From: Antedon mediterranea
Lineage: Eukaryota; Echinodermata; Crinoidea; Comatulida; Antedonidae
Assembly: GCF_964355755.1 (NCBI RefSeq)
Contig: NC_092678.1
Coordinates: 10,142,922 to 10,206,921, forward strand
DNA length: 64,000 nucleotides
Direction of reading: 5' to 3'
The notes below the pieces were generated by a model. The model searched no databases, was not told where the DNA came from, and worked only from the letters and a program-made list of their open reading frames with translations. Numbering within the stretch: position 1 is the first letter of the stretch; the number at the start of each line of letters is the position of its first letter. Positions 48,253 through 61,000 of this stretch are shown in pieces. The position numbers and the translations under genes are program-made.

Positions 48253-50450
48253 AGCACTTTGCTGTTTTTATATTAGGTTTTTTCGAAAATCACAAAATGG
48301 TCTAAAACGTCTCTAAATGCGATTTGAAGGTATTCTGAGCAATTTGGTGTTTTTGTGTGAAAAGTTTTAACGAAATGCTCAAAATTGTCTAAAACGGTTT
48401 CTAATGTGATTTTAAGCACTTTGATGTTTTTGTAAAACCAAGTTTCATCGAAATGCACAAAATGGTCTAAAACGTCTCCAAATGCGATTTGAAGCTATTC
48501 TGTACACTTTGATGTTTTGTGTGAAAAAAGTTTTGTCGAAATGCTCAAAATGGTCTAAAACGTTTTTAAAACGATATTAAGCTATTTTGTGCTCTTTGAT
48601 GTTTTTGTGTAACCAAGTTTCATCGAAAATCACAAAATGGTCTAAAACGTCTCAAAATGCGATTTGAAGGTATTCTGAGCACTTTGGTGTTTTTGTGTGA
48701 AAAGTTTTAACGAAATGCTCAAAATTGTCTAAAACGGTTTCTAATGTGATTTTAAGCACTTTGATGTTTTTGTAAAACCAAGTTTCATCGAAATGCACAA
48801 AATGGTCTAAAATGTCTCCAAATGCGATTTGAAGCTTTTCCAAGCACTTTGCTGTTTTTATGTTAACAAGCTTTTTCGAAAATCACAAAATGGTCTAAAA
48901 CGTCTCCAAATGTGATTTGAAGATATTCTGAGCACTTTGGTGTTTTTATGTTAACAAGTTTTTTCGAAAATCACAAAATGGTCTAAAACGTCTCCAAATG
49001 TGATTTGAAGATATTCTGAGCACTTTGGTGTTTTTATGTTAACAAGCTTTTTCGAAAATCACAAAATGGTCTAAAACGTCTCCAAATGCGATTTGAAGAT
49101 ATTCTGAGCACTTTGGTGTTTTTATGTTAAAAAGTTTTTTCGAAAATCACAAAATGGTCTAAAACGTCTCCAAATGCGATTTGAAGCTATTCTGTACACT
49201 TTGATGTTTTGTGTGAAAAAGTTTTGTCGAAATGCTCAAAATGGTTTAAAACGTTTTTAAAACGATATTAAGCTATTTTGTGCTCTTTGATGTTTTTGTA
49301 TAACCAAGTTTCATCGAAATGCACAAAATGGTCTAAAACGTCTCCAAATACGATTTGAAGCTTTTCCAAGCACTTTGCTTTTTTTATGTTAACAAGTTTT
49401 TTCGAAAATCACAAAATTGTCTAAAACGTCTCAAAATGCGATTTGAAGGTATTCTGAGCACTTTGGTGTTTTTGTGTGAAAAGTTTTAACGAAAAGCTCA
49501 AAATGGTCTAAAACGGTTCTAATGTGATTTTAAGCACTTTGATGTTTTTGTACAACCAAGTTTCATCGAAATGCTCAAAATGGTCTAAAACGTTTTTAAA
49601 ACGATATTAAGCTATTTTGTGCTCTTTGATGTTTTTGTGTAACCAAGTTTTTTTCGAAAATCACAAAATGGTCTAAAACGTCTCCAAATGCGATTTGAAG
49701 CTTTTCTAAGCACTTTGGTGTTTTTATGTTAACAAGTTTTTTCGAAAATCGCAAAATGGTCTAAAACGTCTCAAAATGCGATTTGAAGGTATTCTGAGCA
49801 CTTTGGTGTTTTTGTGTGAAAAGTTTTAACGAAATGCTCAAAATGGTCTAAAACGGTTTCTAATGTGATTTTAACCACTTTGATGTTTTTGTGTAACCAA
49901 GTTCTTTTCGAAAATCACAAAATGGTCTAAAACGTCTCCAAATGCGATTTGAAGCTTTTCTAAGCACTTTGGTGTTTTTATGTTAACAAGTTTTTTCGAA
50001 AATCACAAAATGGTCTAAAACGTCTCAAAATGCGATTTGAAGGTATTCTGAGCACTTTGGTGTTTTTGTGTGAAAAGTTTTAACGAAATGCTCAAAATGG
50101 TCTAAAACGGTTTCTAATGTGATTTTAACCACTTTGATGTTTTTGTGTAACCAAGTTTTTTCGAAAATCACAAAATGGTCTAAAACGTCTCCAAATGCGA
50201 TTTGAAGCTTTTCTAAGCACTTTGGTGTTTTTATGTTAACAAGTTTTTTCGAAAATCACAAAATGGTCTAAAACGTCTCCAAATGCGATTTGAAGCTATT
50301 CTGTACACTTTGATGTTTTGTGTGAAAAAAGTTTTGTCGAAATGCTCAAAATGGTCTAAAACGTTTTTAAAACGATATTAAGCTATTTTGTGCTCTTTGA
50401 TGTTTTTGTGTAACCAAGTTTTATCGAAATGAACAAAATGTTCTAAAACG
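48253..50450. repeat. Partial copy of unit 3 (10.4-12.6 kb)
   Basis: This stretch follows 10392-12589 at offset 37861, with a temporary shift to 37773 between about 48.6 and 48.9 kb because one monomer is lost and another of the AAATGTGATTTG type is gained nearby. The GAGCAATTTGG marker (near 48333) and both trimers (49872 and 50126) are in their expected places. A private CTTTGCTTTTTTTATG occurs near 49374. Confidence 0.8.
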
Positions 50451-53400
50451 TCTCCAAATGCGATTTGAAGGTATTCTGAGCACTTTGGTGTTTTTGTGTG
50501 AAAAGTTTTAACGAAATGCTCAAAATTGTCTAAAACGGTTTCTAATGTGATTTTAAGCACTTTGATGTTTTTGTAAAACCAAGTTTCATCGAAATGCACA
50601 AAATGGTCTAAAACGTCTCCAAATGCGATTTGAAGCTTTTCCAAGCACTTTGCTGTTTTTATGTTAACAAGCTTTTTCGAAAATCACAAAATGGTCTAAA
50701 ACGTCTCCAAATGCGATTTGAAGATATTCTGAGCACTTTGGTGTTTTTATGTTAAAAAGTTTTTTCGAAAATCACAAAATGGTCTAAAACGTCTCCAAAT
50801 GCGATTTGAAGCTCTTCTGTACACTTTGATGTTTTGTGTGAAAAAGTTTTGTCAAAATGCTCAAAATGGTCTAAAACGTTTTTAAAACGATATTAAGCTA
50901 TTTTGTGCTCTTTGATGTTTTTGTATAACCAAGTTTTTTCGAAAATCACAAAATTGTCTAAAACGTCTCCAAATGCGATTTGAAGATATTCTGAGCACTT
51001 TGGTGTTTTTATGTTAAAAAGTTTTTTCGAAAATCACAAAATGGTCTAAAACGTCTCCAAATGCGATTTGAAGATATTCTGAGCACTTTGGTGTTTTTAT
51101 GTTAAAAAGTTTTTTCGAAAATCACAAAATGGTCTAAAACGTCTCCAAATGCGATTTGAAGCTATTCTGTACACTTTGATGTTTTGTGTGAAAAAGTTTT
51201 GTCGAAATGCTCAAAATGGTTTAAAACGTTTTTAAAACGATATTAAGCTATTTTGTGCTCTTTGATGTTTTTGTGTAACCAAGTTTTTTTCGAAAATCAC
51301 AAAATGGTCTAAAACGTCTCCAAATGCGATTTGAAGCTTTTCTAAGCACTTTGGTGTTTTTATGTTAACAAGTTTTTTCGAAAATCGCAAAATGGTCTAA
51401 AACGTCTCAAAATGCGATTTGAAGGTATTCTGAGCACTTTGGTGTTTTTGTGTGAAAAGTTTTAACGAAATGCTCAAAATGGTCTAAAACGGTTTCTAAT
51501 GTGATTTTAACCACTTTGATGTTTTTGTGTAACCAAGTTCTTTTCGAAAATCACAAAATGGTCTAAAACGTCTCCAAATGCGATTTGAAGCTTTTCTAAG
51601 CACTTTGGTGTTTTTATGTTAACAAGTTTTTTCGAAAATCACAAAATGGTCTAAAACGTCTCAAAATGCGATTTGAAGGTATTCTGAGCACTTTGGTGTT
51701 TTTGTGTGAAAAGTTTTAACGAAATGCTCAAAATGGTCTAAAACGGTTTCTAATGTGATTTTAACCACTTTGATGTTTTTGTGTAACCAAGTTTTATCGA
51801 AATGAACAAAATGTTCTAAAACGTCTCCAAATGCGATTTGAAGGTTTTCCAAGCACTTTGCTGTTTTTATGTTAAGTTTTTTCGAAAATCACAAAATGGT
51901 CTAAAACGTCTCTAAATGCGATTTGAAGGTATTCTGAGCACTTTGGTGTTTTTGTGTGAAAAGTTTTAACGAAATGCTCAAAATTGTCTAAAACGGTTTC
52001 TAATGTGATTTTAAGCACTTTGATGTTTTTGTAAAACCAAGTTTCATCGAAATGCACAAAATGGTCTAAAACGTCTCCAAATGCGATTTGAAGCTTTTCC
52101 AAGCACTTTGCTGTTTTTATGTTAACAAGCTTTTTCGAAAATCACAAAATGGTCTAAAACGTCTCCAAATGCGATTTGAAGATATTCTGAGCACTTTGGT
52201 GTTTTTATGTTAAAAAGTTTTTTCGAAAATCACAAAATGGTCTAAAACGTCTCCAAATGCGATTTGAAGCTCTTCTGTACACTTTGATGTTTTGTGTGAA
52301 AAAGTTTTGTCAAAATGCTCAAAATGGTCTAAAACGTTTTTAAAACGATATTAAGCTATTTTGTGCTCTTTGATGTTTTTGTATAACCAAGTTTTTTCGA
52401 AAATCACAAAATTGTCTAAAACGTCTCCAAATGCGATTTGAAGATATTCTGAGCACTTTGGTGTTTTTATGTTAAAAAGTTTTTTCGAAAATCACAAAAT
52501 GGTCTAAAACGTCTCCAAATGCGATTTGAAGATATTCTGAGCACTTTGGTGTTTTTATGTTAAAAAGTTTTTTCGAAAATCACAAAATGGTCTAAAACGT
52601 CTCCAAATGCGATTTGAAGCTATTCTGTACACTTTGATGTTTTGTGTGAAAAAGTTTTGTCGAAATGCTCAAAATGGTTTAAAACGTTTTTAAAACGATA
52701 TTAAGCTATTTTGTGCTCTTTGATGTTTTTGTATAACCAAGTTTCATCGAAATGCACAAAATGGTCTAAAACGTCTCCAAATACGATTTGAAGCTTTTCC
52801 AAGCACTTTGCTGTTTTTATGTTAACAAGTTTTTTCGAAAATCACAAAATTGTCTAAAACGTCTCAAAATGCGATTTGAAGGTATTCTGAGCACTTTGGT
52901 GTTTTTGTGTGAAAAGTTTTAACGAAAAGCTCAAAATGGTCTAAAACGGTTCTAATGTGATTTTAAGCACTTTGATGTTTTTGTACAACCAAGTTTCATC
53001 GAAATGCTCAAAATGGTCTAAAACGTTTTTAAAACGATATTAAGCTATTTTGTGCTCTTTGATGTTTTTGTGTAACCAAGTTTTTTTCGAAAATCACAAA
53101 ATGGTCTAAAACGTCTCCAAATGCGATTTGAAGCTTTTCTAAGCACTTTGGTGTTTTTATGTTAACAAGTTTTTTCGAAAATCGCAAAATGGTCTAAAAC
53201 GTCTCAAAATGCGATTTGAAGGTATTCTGAGCACTTTGGTGTTTTTGTGTGAAAAGTTTTAACGAAATGCTCAAAATGGTCTAAAACGGTTTCTAATGTG
53301 ATTTTAACCACTTTGATGTTTTTGTGTAACCAAGTTCTTTTCGAAAATCACAAAATGGTCTAAAACGTCTCCAAATGCGATTTGAAGCTTTTCTAAGCAC

Positions 53401-53650
53401 TTTGGTGTTTTTATGTTAACAAGTTTTTTCGAAAATCACAAAATGGTCTAAAACGTCTCAAAATGCGATTTGAAGGTATTCTGAGCACTTTGGTGTTTTT
53501 GTGTGAAAAGTTTTAACGAAATGCTCAAAATGGTCTAAAACGGTTTCTAATGTGATTTTAACCACTTTGATGTTTTTGTGTAACCAAGTTTTTTCGAAAA
53601 TCACAAAATGGTCTAAAACGTCTCCAAATGCGATTTGAAGCTTTTCCAAG
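49430..53650. repeat. Tandem series of ~1.6-1.8-kb higher-order repeats
   Basis: The paired TTTTAACCAC trimers occur three times in succession, at 49872/50126, 51508/51762 and 53305/53559, so the period is 1636 and then 1797 bp. Between pairs the order is conserved: AAATTGTCT D-E pair, A monomers, GCTCTTCTGTAC B with TTTTGTCAAAATG, and a CAAAATTGTCTAAAACG junction. The second pair is interrupted by a hybrid: its last E monomer ends in TTTTATCGAAATGAAC and continues as AAAATGTTCT (near 51795-51815). Confidence 0.8.
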
Positions 53651-53689
53651 CACTTTGCTGTTTTTATGTTAACAAGCTTTTTCGAAAAT

Positions 53690-54640
53690 CACAAAATGGT
53701 CTAAAACGTCTCCAAATGCGATTTGAAGCTATTCTGTACACTTTGATGTTTTGTGTGAAAAAGTTTTGTCGAAATGCTCAAAATGGTTTAAAACGTTTTT
53801 AAAACGATATTAAGTTATTTTGTGCTCTTTGATGTTTTTGTGTAACCAAGTTTCATCGAAATGAACAAAATGGTCTAAAACGTCTCCAAATGCGATTTGA
53901 AGCTTTTCCAAGCACTTTGCTGTTTTTATGTTAACAAGTTTTTTCGAAAATCACAAAATGGTGTAAAACGTCTCAAAATGCGATTTGAAGGTATTCTGAG
54001 CACTTTGGTGTTTTTGTGTGAAAAGTTTTAACGAAATGCTCAAAATGGTCTAAAACGTCTCCAAATGCGATTTGAAGCTCTTCTGTACACTTTGATGTTT
54101 TGTGTGAAAAAGTTTTCTCGAAATGCTCAAAATGGTCTAAAACGTTTTCCAATACCATATTAAGCTATTTTGTGCAATTTGATGTTTTTATGTAACCAAG
54201 TTTTTTGAAATGCGATTTGAAGATATTCTGAGGACTCTGGTGTTTTTATGTTAAAAAGTTTTTTCGAAAATCACAAAATGGTCTAAAACGTCTCCAAATG
54301 CGATTTGAAGATATTCTGAGCACTTTGGTGTTTTTATGTTAAAAAGTTTTTTCGAAAATCACAAAATGGTCTAAAACGTCTCCAAATGCGAGTTGAAGCT
54401 ATTCTGTACACTTTGATGTTTTGTGTGAAAAAGTTTTGTCGAAATGCTCAAAATGGTCTAAAACGTTTTTAAAACGATATTAAGCTATTTTGTGCTCTTT
54501 GATGTTTTTGTGTAACCAAGTTTTTTCGAAAATCACAAAATGGTCTAAAACGTCTCCAAATGCGATTTGAAGCTTTTCTAAGCACTTTGGTGTTTTTATG
54601 TTAACAAGTTTTTTCGCAAATCACAAAATGGTCTAAAACG
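53690..54640. repeat. Third copy of the GGTGTAAAACG module
   Basis: This stretch aligns with 3893-4843 at offset about 49797 (GGTGTAAAACG at 53960, against 4163). The E/B chimeric monomer of unit 1 (near 4250) is replaced here by a normal GCTCTTCTGTAC B monomer at about 54046, which puts a CGTCTCC core directly after a TGCTC end. The GAGCACATTGG monomer (89 bp) present after CGCAAATCAC in the other copies is missing here. Confidence 0.82.
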
Positions 54641-57600
54641 TTTCCAAATGCGATTTGAAGCTCTTCTGTACACTTTGATGTTTTGTGTGAAAAAGTTTTT
54701 TCGAAATGCTCAAAATGGTCTAAAACGTTTTTAAATACGAAATTAAGCTGTTTTGTGCACTTTGATGGTTTGTGTGAAAAGTTTTAACGAAATGCTCAAA
54801 ATGGTCAAAAACGGTTTCTAATGTGATTTTAAGCACTTTGATGTTTTTGTGTAACCAAGTTTTTTCGAAAATCACAAATTGGTCTAAAACGTCTCCAAAT
54901 GCGATTTGAAGCTTTTCTAAACACTTTGGTGCTTTTATGTTAACAAGTTTTTTCGAAAATCACAAAATGGTCTAAAACGTCTCCAAATGCGATTTGAAGC
55001 TTTTCTAAACACTTTGGTGTTTTTATGTTAACAAGTTTTTTCGAAAATCACAAAATGGTCTAAAACGTCTTCAAATGCGATTTGAAGATATTCTGAGCAC
55101 TTTGGTGTTTTTCTGTTAAAAAGTTTTTTCGAAAATCACAAAATGGTCTAAAACGTCTCCAAATGCGATTTGAAGCTCTTCTGTACACTTTGATGTTTTG
55201 TGTGAAAAAGTTTTCTCGAAATGCTCAAAATGGTCTAAAACGTTTTCCAATACCATATTAAGCTATTTTGTGCAATTTGATGTTTTTATGTAACCAAGTT
55301 TTTTGAAATGCGATTTGAAGATATTCTGAGCACTTTGGTGTTTTTATGTTAAAAAGTTTTTTCGAAAATCACAAAATGGTCTAAAACGTCTCCAAATGCG
55401 ATTTGAAGATATTCTGAGCACTTTGGTGTTTTTATGTTAAAAAGTTTTTTCGAAAATCACAAAATGGTCTAAAACGTCTCCAAATGCGATTTGAAGCTAT
55501 TCTGTACACTTTGATGTTTTGTGTGAAAAAGTTTTGTCGAAATGCTCAAAATGGTCTAAAACGTTTTTAAAACGATATTAAGCTATTTTGTGCTCTTTGA
55601 TGTTTTTGTGTAACCAAGTTTTTTCGAAAATCACAAAATGGTCTAAAACGTCTCCAAATGCGATTTGAAGCTTTTCTAAGCACTTTGGTGTTTTTATGTT
55701 AACAAGTTTTTTCGAAAATCACAAAATGGTCTAAAACGTCTCAAAATGCGATTTGAAGGTATTCTGAGCACTTTGGTGTTTTTGTGTGAAAAGTTTTAAC
55801 GAAATGCTCAAAATGGTCTAAAACGGTTTCTAATGTGATTTTAAGCACTTTGATGTTTTTGTGTAACCAAGTTTTTTCGAAAATCACAAAATGGTCTAAA
55901 ACGTCTCCAAATGCGATTTGAAGCTATTCTGTACACTTTGATGTTTTGTGTGAAAAAAGTTTTGTCGAAATGCTCAAAATGGTCTAAAACGTTTTTAAAA
56001 CGATATTGAGCTATTTTGTGCTCTTTGATGTTTTTGTGTAACCAAGTTTTATCGAAATGAACAAAATGGTCTAAAACGTCTCCAAATGCGATTTGAAGCT
56101 TTTCCAAGCACTTTGCTGTTTTTATATTAAGTTTTTTCGAAAATCACAAAATGGTCTAAAACGTCTCTAAATGCGATTTGAAGGTATTCTGAGCAATTTG
56201 GTGTTTTTGTGTGAAAAGTTTTAACGAAATGCTCAAAATTGTCTAAAACGGTTTCTAATGTGATTTTAAGCACTTTGATGTTTTTGTAAAACCAAGTTTC
56301 ATCGAAATGCACAAAATGGTCTAAAACGTCTCCAAATGCGATTTGAAGCTATTCTGTACACTTTGATGTTTTGTGTGAAAAAAGTTTTGTCGAAATGCTC
56401 AAAATGGTCTAAAACGTTTTTAAAACGATATTAAGCTATTTTGTGCTCTTTGATGTTTTTGTGTAACCAAGTTTTATCGAAATGAACAAAATGGTCTAAA
56501 ACGTCTCCAAATGCGATTTGAAGCTTTTCCAAGCACTTTGCTGTTTTTATGTTAACAGGTTTTTTCGAAAATCACAAAATGGTCTAAAACGTCTCAAAAT
56601 GCGATTTGAAGGTATTCTGAGCACTTTGGTGTTTTTGTGTGAAAAGTTTTAACGAAATGCTCAAAATTGTCTAAAACGGTTTCTAATGTGATTTTAAGCA
56701 CTTTGATTTTTTTGTAAAACCAAGTTTCATCGAAATGCACAAAATGGTCTAAAATGTCTCCAAATGCGATTTGAAGCTTTTCCAAGCACTTTGCTGTTTT
56801 TATGTTAACAAGCTTTTTCGAAAATCACAAAATGGTCTAAAACGTCTCCAAATGTGATTTGAAGATATTCTGAGCACTTTGGTGTTTTTATGTTAAAAAG
56901 TTTTTTCGATAATCACAAAATGGTCTAAAACGTCTCCAAATGCGATTTGAAGATATTCTGAGCACTTTGGTGTTTTTATGTTAAAAAGTTTTTTCGAAAA
57001 TCACAAAATGGTCTAAAACGTCTCCAAATGCGATTTGAAGCTATTCTGTACACTTTGATGTTTTGTGTGAAAAAGTTTTGTCGAAATGCTCAAAATGGTT
57101 TAAAACGTTTTTAAAACGATATTAAGCTATTTTGTGCTCTTTGATGTTTTTGTATAACCAAGTTTCATCGAAATGCACAAAATGGTCTAAAACGTCTCCA
57201 AATACGATTTGAAGCTTTTCCAAGCACTTTGCTGTTTTTATGTTAACAAGTTTTTTCGAAAATCACAAAATTGTCTAAAACGTCTCAAAATGCGATTTGA
57301 AGGTATTCTGAGCACTTTGGTGTTTTTGTGTGAAAAGTTTTAACGAAAAGCTCAAAATGGTCTAAAACGGTTCTAATGTGATTTTAAGCACTTTGATGTT
57401 TTTGTACAACCAAGTTTCATCGAAATGCTCAAAATGGTCTAAAACGTTTTTAAAACGATATTAAGCTATTTTGTGCTCTTTGATGTTTTTGTGTAACCAA
57501 GTTTTTTTCGAAAATCACAAAATGGTCTAAAACGTCTCCAAATGCGATTTGAAGCTTTTCTAAGCACTTTGGTGTTTTTATGTTAACAAGTTTTTTCGAA

Positions 57601-58050
57601 AATCGCAAAATGGTCTAAAACGTCTCAAAATGCGATTTGAAGGTATTCTGAGCACTTTGGTGTTTTTGTGTGAAAAGTTTTAACGAAATGCTCAAAATGG
57701 TCTAAAACGGTTTCTAATGTGATTTTAACCACTTTGATGTTTTTGTGTAACCAAGTTCTTTTCGAAAATCACAAAATGGTCTAAAACGTCTCCAAATGCG
57801 ATTTGAAGCTTTTCTAAGCACTTTGGTGTTTTTATGTTAACAAGTTTTTTCGAAAATCACAAAATGGTCTAAAACGTCTCAAAATGCGATTTGAAGGTAT
57901 TCTGAGCACTTTGGTGTTTTTGTGTGAAAAGTTTTAACGAAATGCTCAAAATGGTCTAAAACGGTTTCTAATGTGATTTTAACCACTTTGATGTTTTTGT
58001 GTAACCAAGTTTTTTCGAAAATCACAAAATGGTCTAAAACGTCTCCAAAT
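54640..58050. repeat. Copy of the first 3.4 kb of unit 3 (+45715)
   Basis: The offset to unit 3 is constant at 45715 from the ggtgC marker (54932, against 9217) through both trimers (57726 and 57980, against 12011 and 12265). Private changes include ACGAAATTAAGC near 54737, CTTTGATTTTTTTGTAAAACC near 56703 and CGATAATCAC near 56907. It passes without a break into the unit 5 copy, with which it overlaps from 56821. Confidence 0.84.
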
Positions 58051-61000
58051 GCGATTTGAAGCTTTTCCAAGCACTTTGCTGTTTTTATGTTAACAAGTTT
58101 TTTCGAAAATCACAAAATGGTCTAAAACGTCTCCAAATGCGATTTCAAGGTATTCTGAGCACTTTGGTGTTTTTGTGTGAAAGGTTTTAACGAAATGCTC
58201 AAAATGGTCTAAAACGGTTTCTAATGTGATTTTAAGCACTTTGATGTTTTTGTATAACCAAGTTTCATCGAAATGCACAAAATGGTCTAAAACGTCTCCA
58301 AATGCGATTTGAAGCTTTTCTAAGCACTTTGCTGTTTTTATGTTAAAAAGTTTTTTCGAAAATCACAAAATGGTCTAAAACGTCTCCAAATGCGATTTGA
58401 AGATATTCTGAGCACTTTGGTGTTTTTATGTTAAAAAGTTTTTTCGAAAATCACAAAATGGTCTAAAACGTCTCCAAATGCGATTTGAAGATATTCTGAG
58501 CACTTTGGTGTTTTTATGTTAAAAAGTTTTTTCGAAAATCACAAAATGGTCTAAAACGTCTCCAAATGCGATTTGAAGCTATTCTGTACACTTTGATGTT
58601 TTGTGTGAAAAAGTTTTGTCGAAATGCTCAAAATGGTCTAAAACGTTTTTAAAACGATATTAAGCTATTTTGTGCTCTTTGATGTTTTTGTGTAACCAAG
58701 TTTTATCGAAATGAACAAAATGGTCTAAAACGTCTCCAAATGCGATTTGAAGCTTTTCTAAGCACTTTGCTGTTTTTATGTTAACAAGTTTTTTCGAAAA
58801 TCACAAAATGGTCTAAAACGTCTCCAAATGCGATTTGAAGATATTCTGAGCACTTTGGTGTTTTTATGTTAAAAAGTTTTTTCGAAAATCACAAAATGGT
58901 CTAAAACGTCTCCAAATGCGATTTGAAGCTATTCTATACACTTTGATGTTTTGTGTTAAAAAGTTTTGTCGAAATGCTCAAAATGGTTTAAAACGTTTTT
59001 AAAACGATATTAAGCTATTTTGTGCTCTTTGATGTTTTTGTGTAACCAAGTTTCATCGAAATGCGATTTGAAGCTTTTCCAAGCACTTTGCTGTTTTTAT
59101 GTTAACAAGCTTTTTCGAAAATCACAAAATGGTCTAAAACGTCTCCAAATGCGATTTGAAGATATTCTGAGCACTTTGGTGTTTTTATGTTAAAAAGTTT
59201 TTTCGAAAATCACAAAATGGTCTAAAACGTCTCCAAATGCGATTTGAAGATATTCTAAGCACTTTGGTGTTTTTATGTTAACAAGTTTTTTCGAAAATCA
59301 CAAAATGGTCTAAAACGTCTCCAAATGCGATTTGAAGATATTCTGAGCACTTTGGTGTTTTTCTGTTAAAAAGTATTTTCGAAAATCACAAAATGGTCTA
59401 AAACGTCTCCAAATGCAATTTGAAGCTATTCTGTACACTTTGATGTTTTGTGTGAAAAAGTTTTGTCAAAATGCTCAAAATGGTCTAAAACGTTTTTAAA
59501 ACGATATTAAGCTATTTTGTGCTCTTTGATGTTTTTGTATAACCAAGTTTTTTCGAAAATCACAAAATGGTCTAAAACGTCTCCAAATGCGATTTGAAGC
59601 TTTTCTAAACACTTTGGTGTTTTTATGTTAACAAGTTTTTTCGAAAATCACAAAATGGTCTAAAACGTCTCCAAATCCGATTTGAAGCTATTCTGTACAC
59701 TTTGATGTTTTGTGTGAAAAAGTTTTGTCGAAATGCTCAAAATGGTCTAAAACGTTTTTAAAACGATATTAAGCTATTTTGTGCTCTTTGATGTTTTTGT
59801 GTAACCAAGTTTCATCGATATGAACAAAATGGTCTAAAACGTCTCAAAATGCGATTTGAAGGTATTCTGAGCACTTTGGTGTTTTTGGGTGAAAAGTTTT
59901 AACGAAATGCTCAAAATGGTCTAAAACGGTTTCTAATGTGATTTTAAGCACTTTGAAGTATTTGTAAAAACAAGTTTCATCGAAATGCACAAAATAGTCT
60001 AAAACGTCTCCAAATGCGATTTGAAGCTTTTCTAAGCACTTTGGTGTTTTTATGTTAACAAGTTTTTTCGAAAATCACAAAATGGTCTAAAACGTCTCCA
60101 AATGCGATTTGAAGATATTCTGAGCACTTTGGTGTTTTTATGTTAAAAAGTATTTTCGAAAATCACAAAATGGTCTAAAACGTCTCCAAATGCGATTTGA
60201 AGCTCTTCTGTACACTTTGATGTTTTGTGTGAAAAAGTTTAGTCGAATTGCTCAAAATGGTCTAAAACGTTTTTAAAACGATATTAAGCTATTTTGTGCT
60301 CTTTGATGTTTTTGTGTAACCAAGTTTCATCGAAAATCACAAAATGGTCTAAAACGTCTCCAAATGCGATTTGAAGCTTTTCCAAGCACTTTGCTGTTTT
60401 TATGTTAACAAGTTTTTTCGAAAATCACAAAATGGTCTAAAACGTCTCAAAATACGATATTAAGCTGTTTTGTGCACTTTGATGATTTGTGTGAAAAGTT
60501 TTAACGAAATGCTCAAAATGGTCTAAAACGGTTTCTAATGTGATTTTAAGCACTTTGATGTTTTTATGTAGCCAAGTTTTTTCGAAAATCACAAAATGGT
60601 CAAAAACGTCTCCAAATGCGATTTGAAGCTTTTCTAAGCACTTTGGTGTTTTTATGTTAACAAGTTTTTTCGAAAATCACAAAATGGTCTAAAACGTCTC
60701 CAAATGCAATTTGAAGCTATTCTGTACACTTTGATGTTTTGTGTGAAAAAGTTTTGTCAAAATGCTCAAAATGGTCTAAAACGTTTTTAAAACGATATTA
60801 AGCTATTTTGTGCTCTTTGATGTTTTTGTATAACCAAGTTTTTTCGAAAATCACAAAATGGTCTAAAACGTCTCCAAATGCGATTTGAAGCTTTTCTAAA
60901 CACTTTGGTGTTTTTATGTTAACAAGTTTTTTCGAAAATCACAAAATGGTCTAAAACGTCTCCAAATCCGATTTGAAGCTATTCTGTACACTTTGATGTT

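Noticed and set aside
50378-50644. 88-codon frame with a 29-residue repeating pattern, as if encoding a repeat protein
   Set aside because: The 29-residue period is 87 bp divided by three. Frame is lost at every 88-bp monomer, there is no sign of selection for reading-frame maintenance, and the start is TTG.
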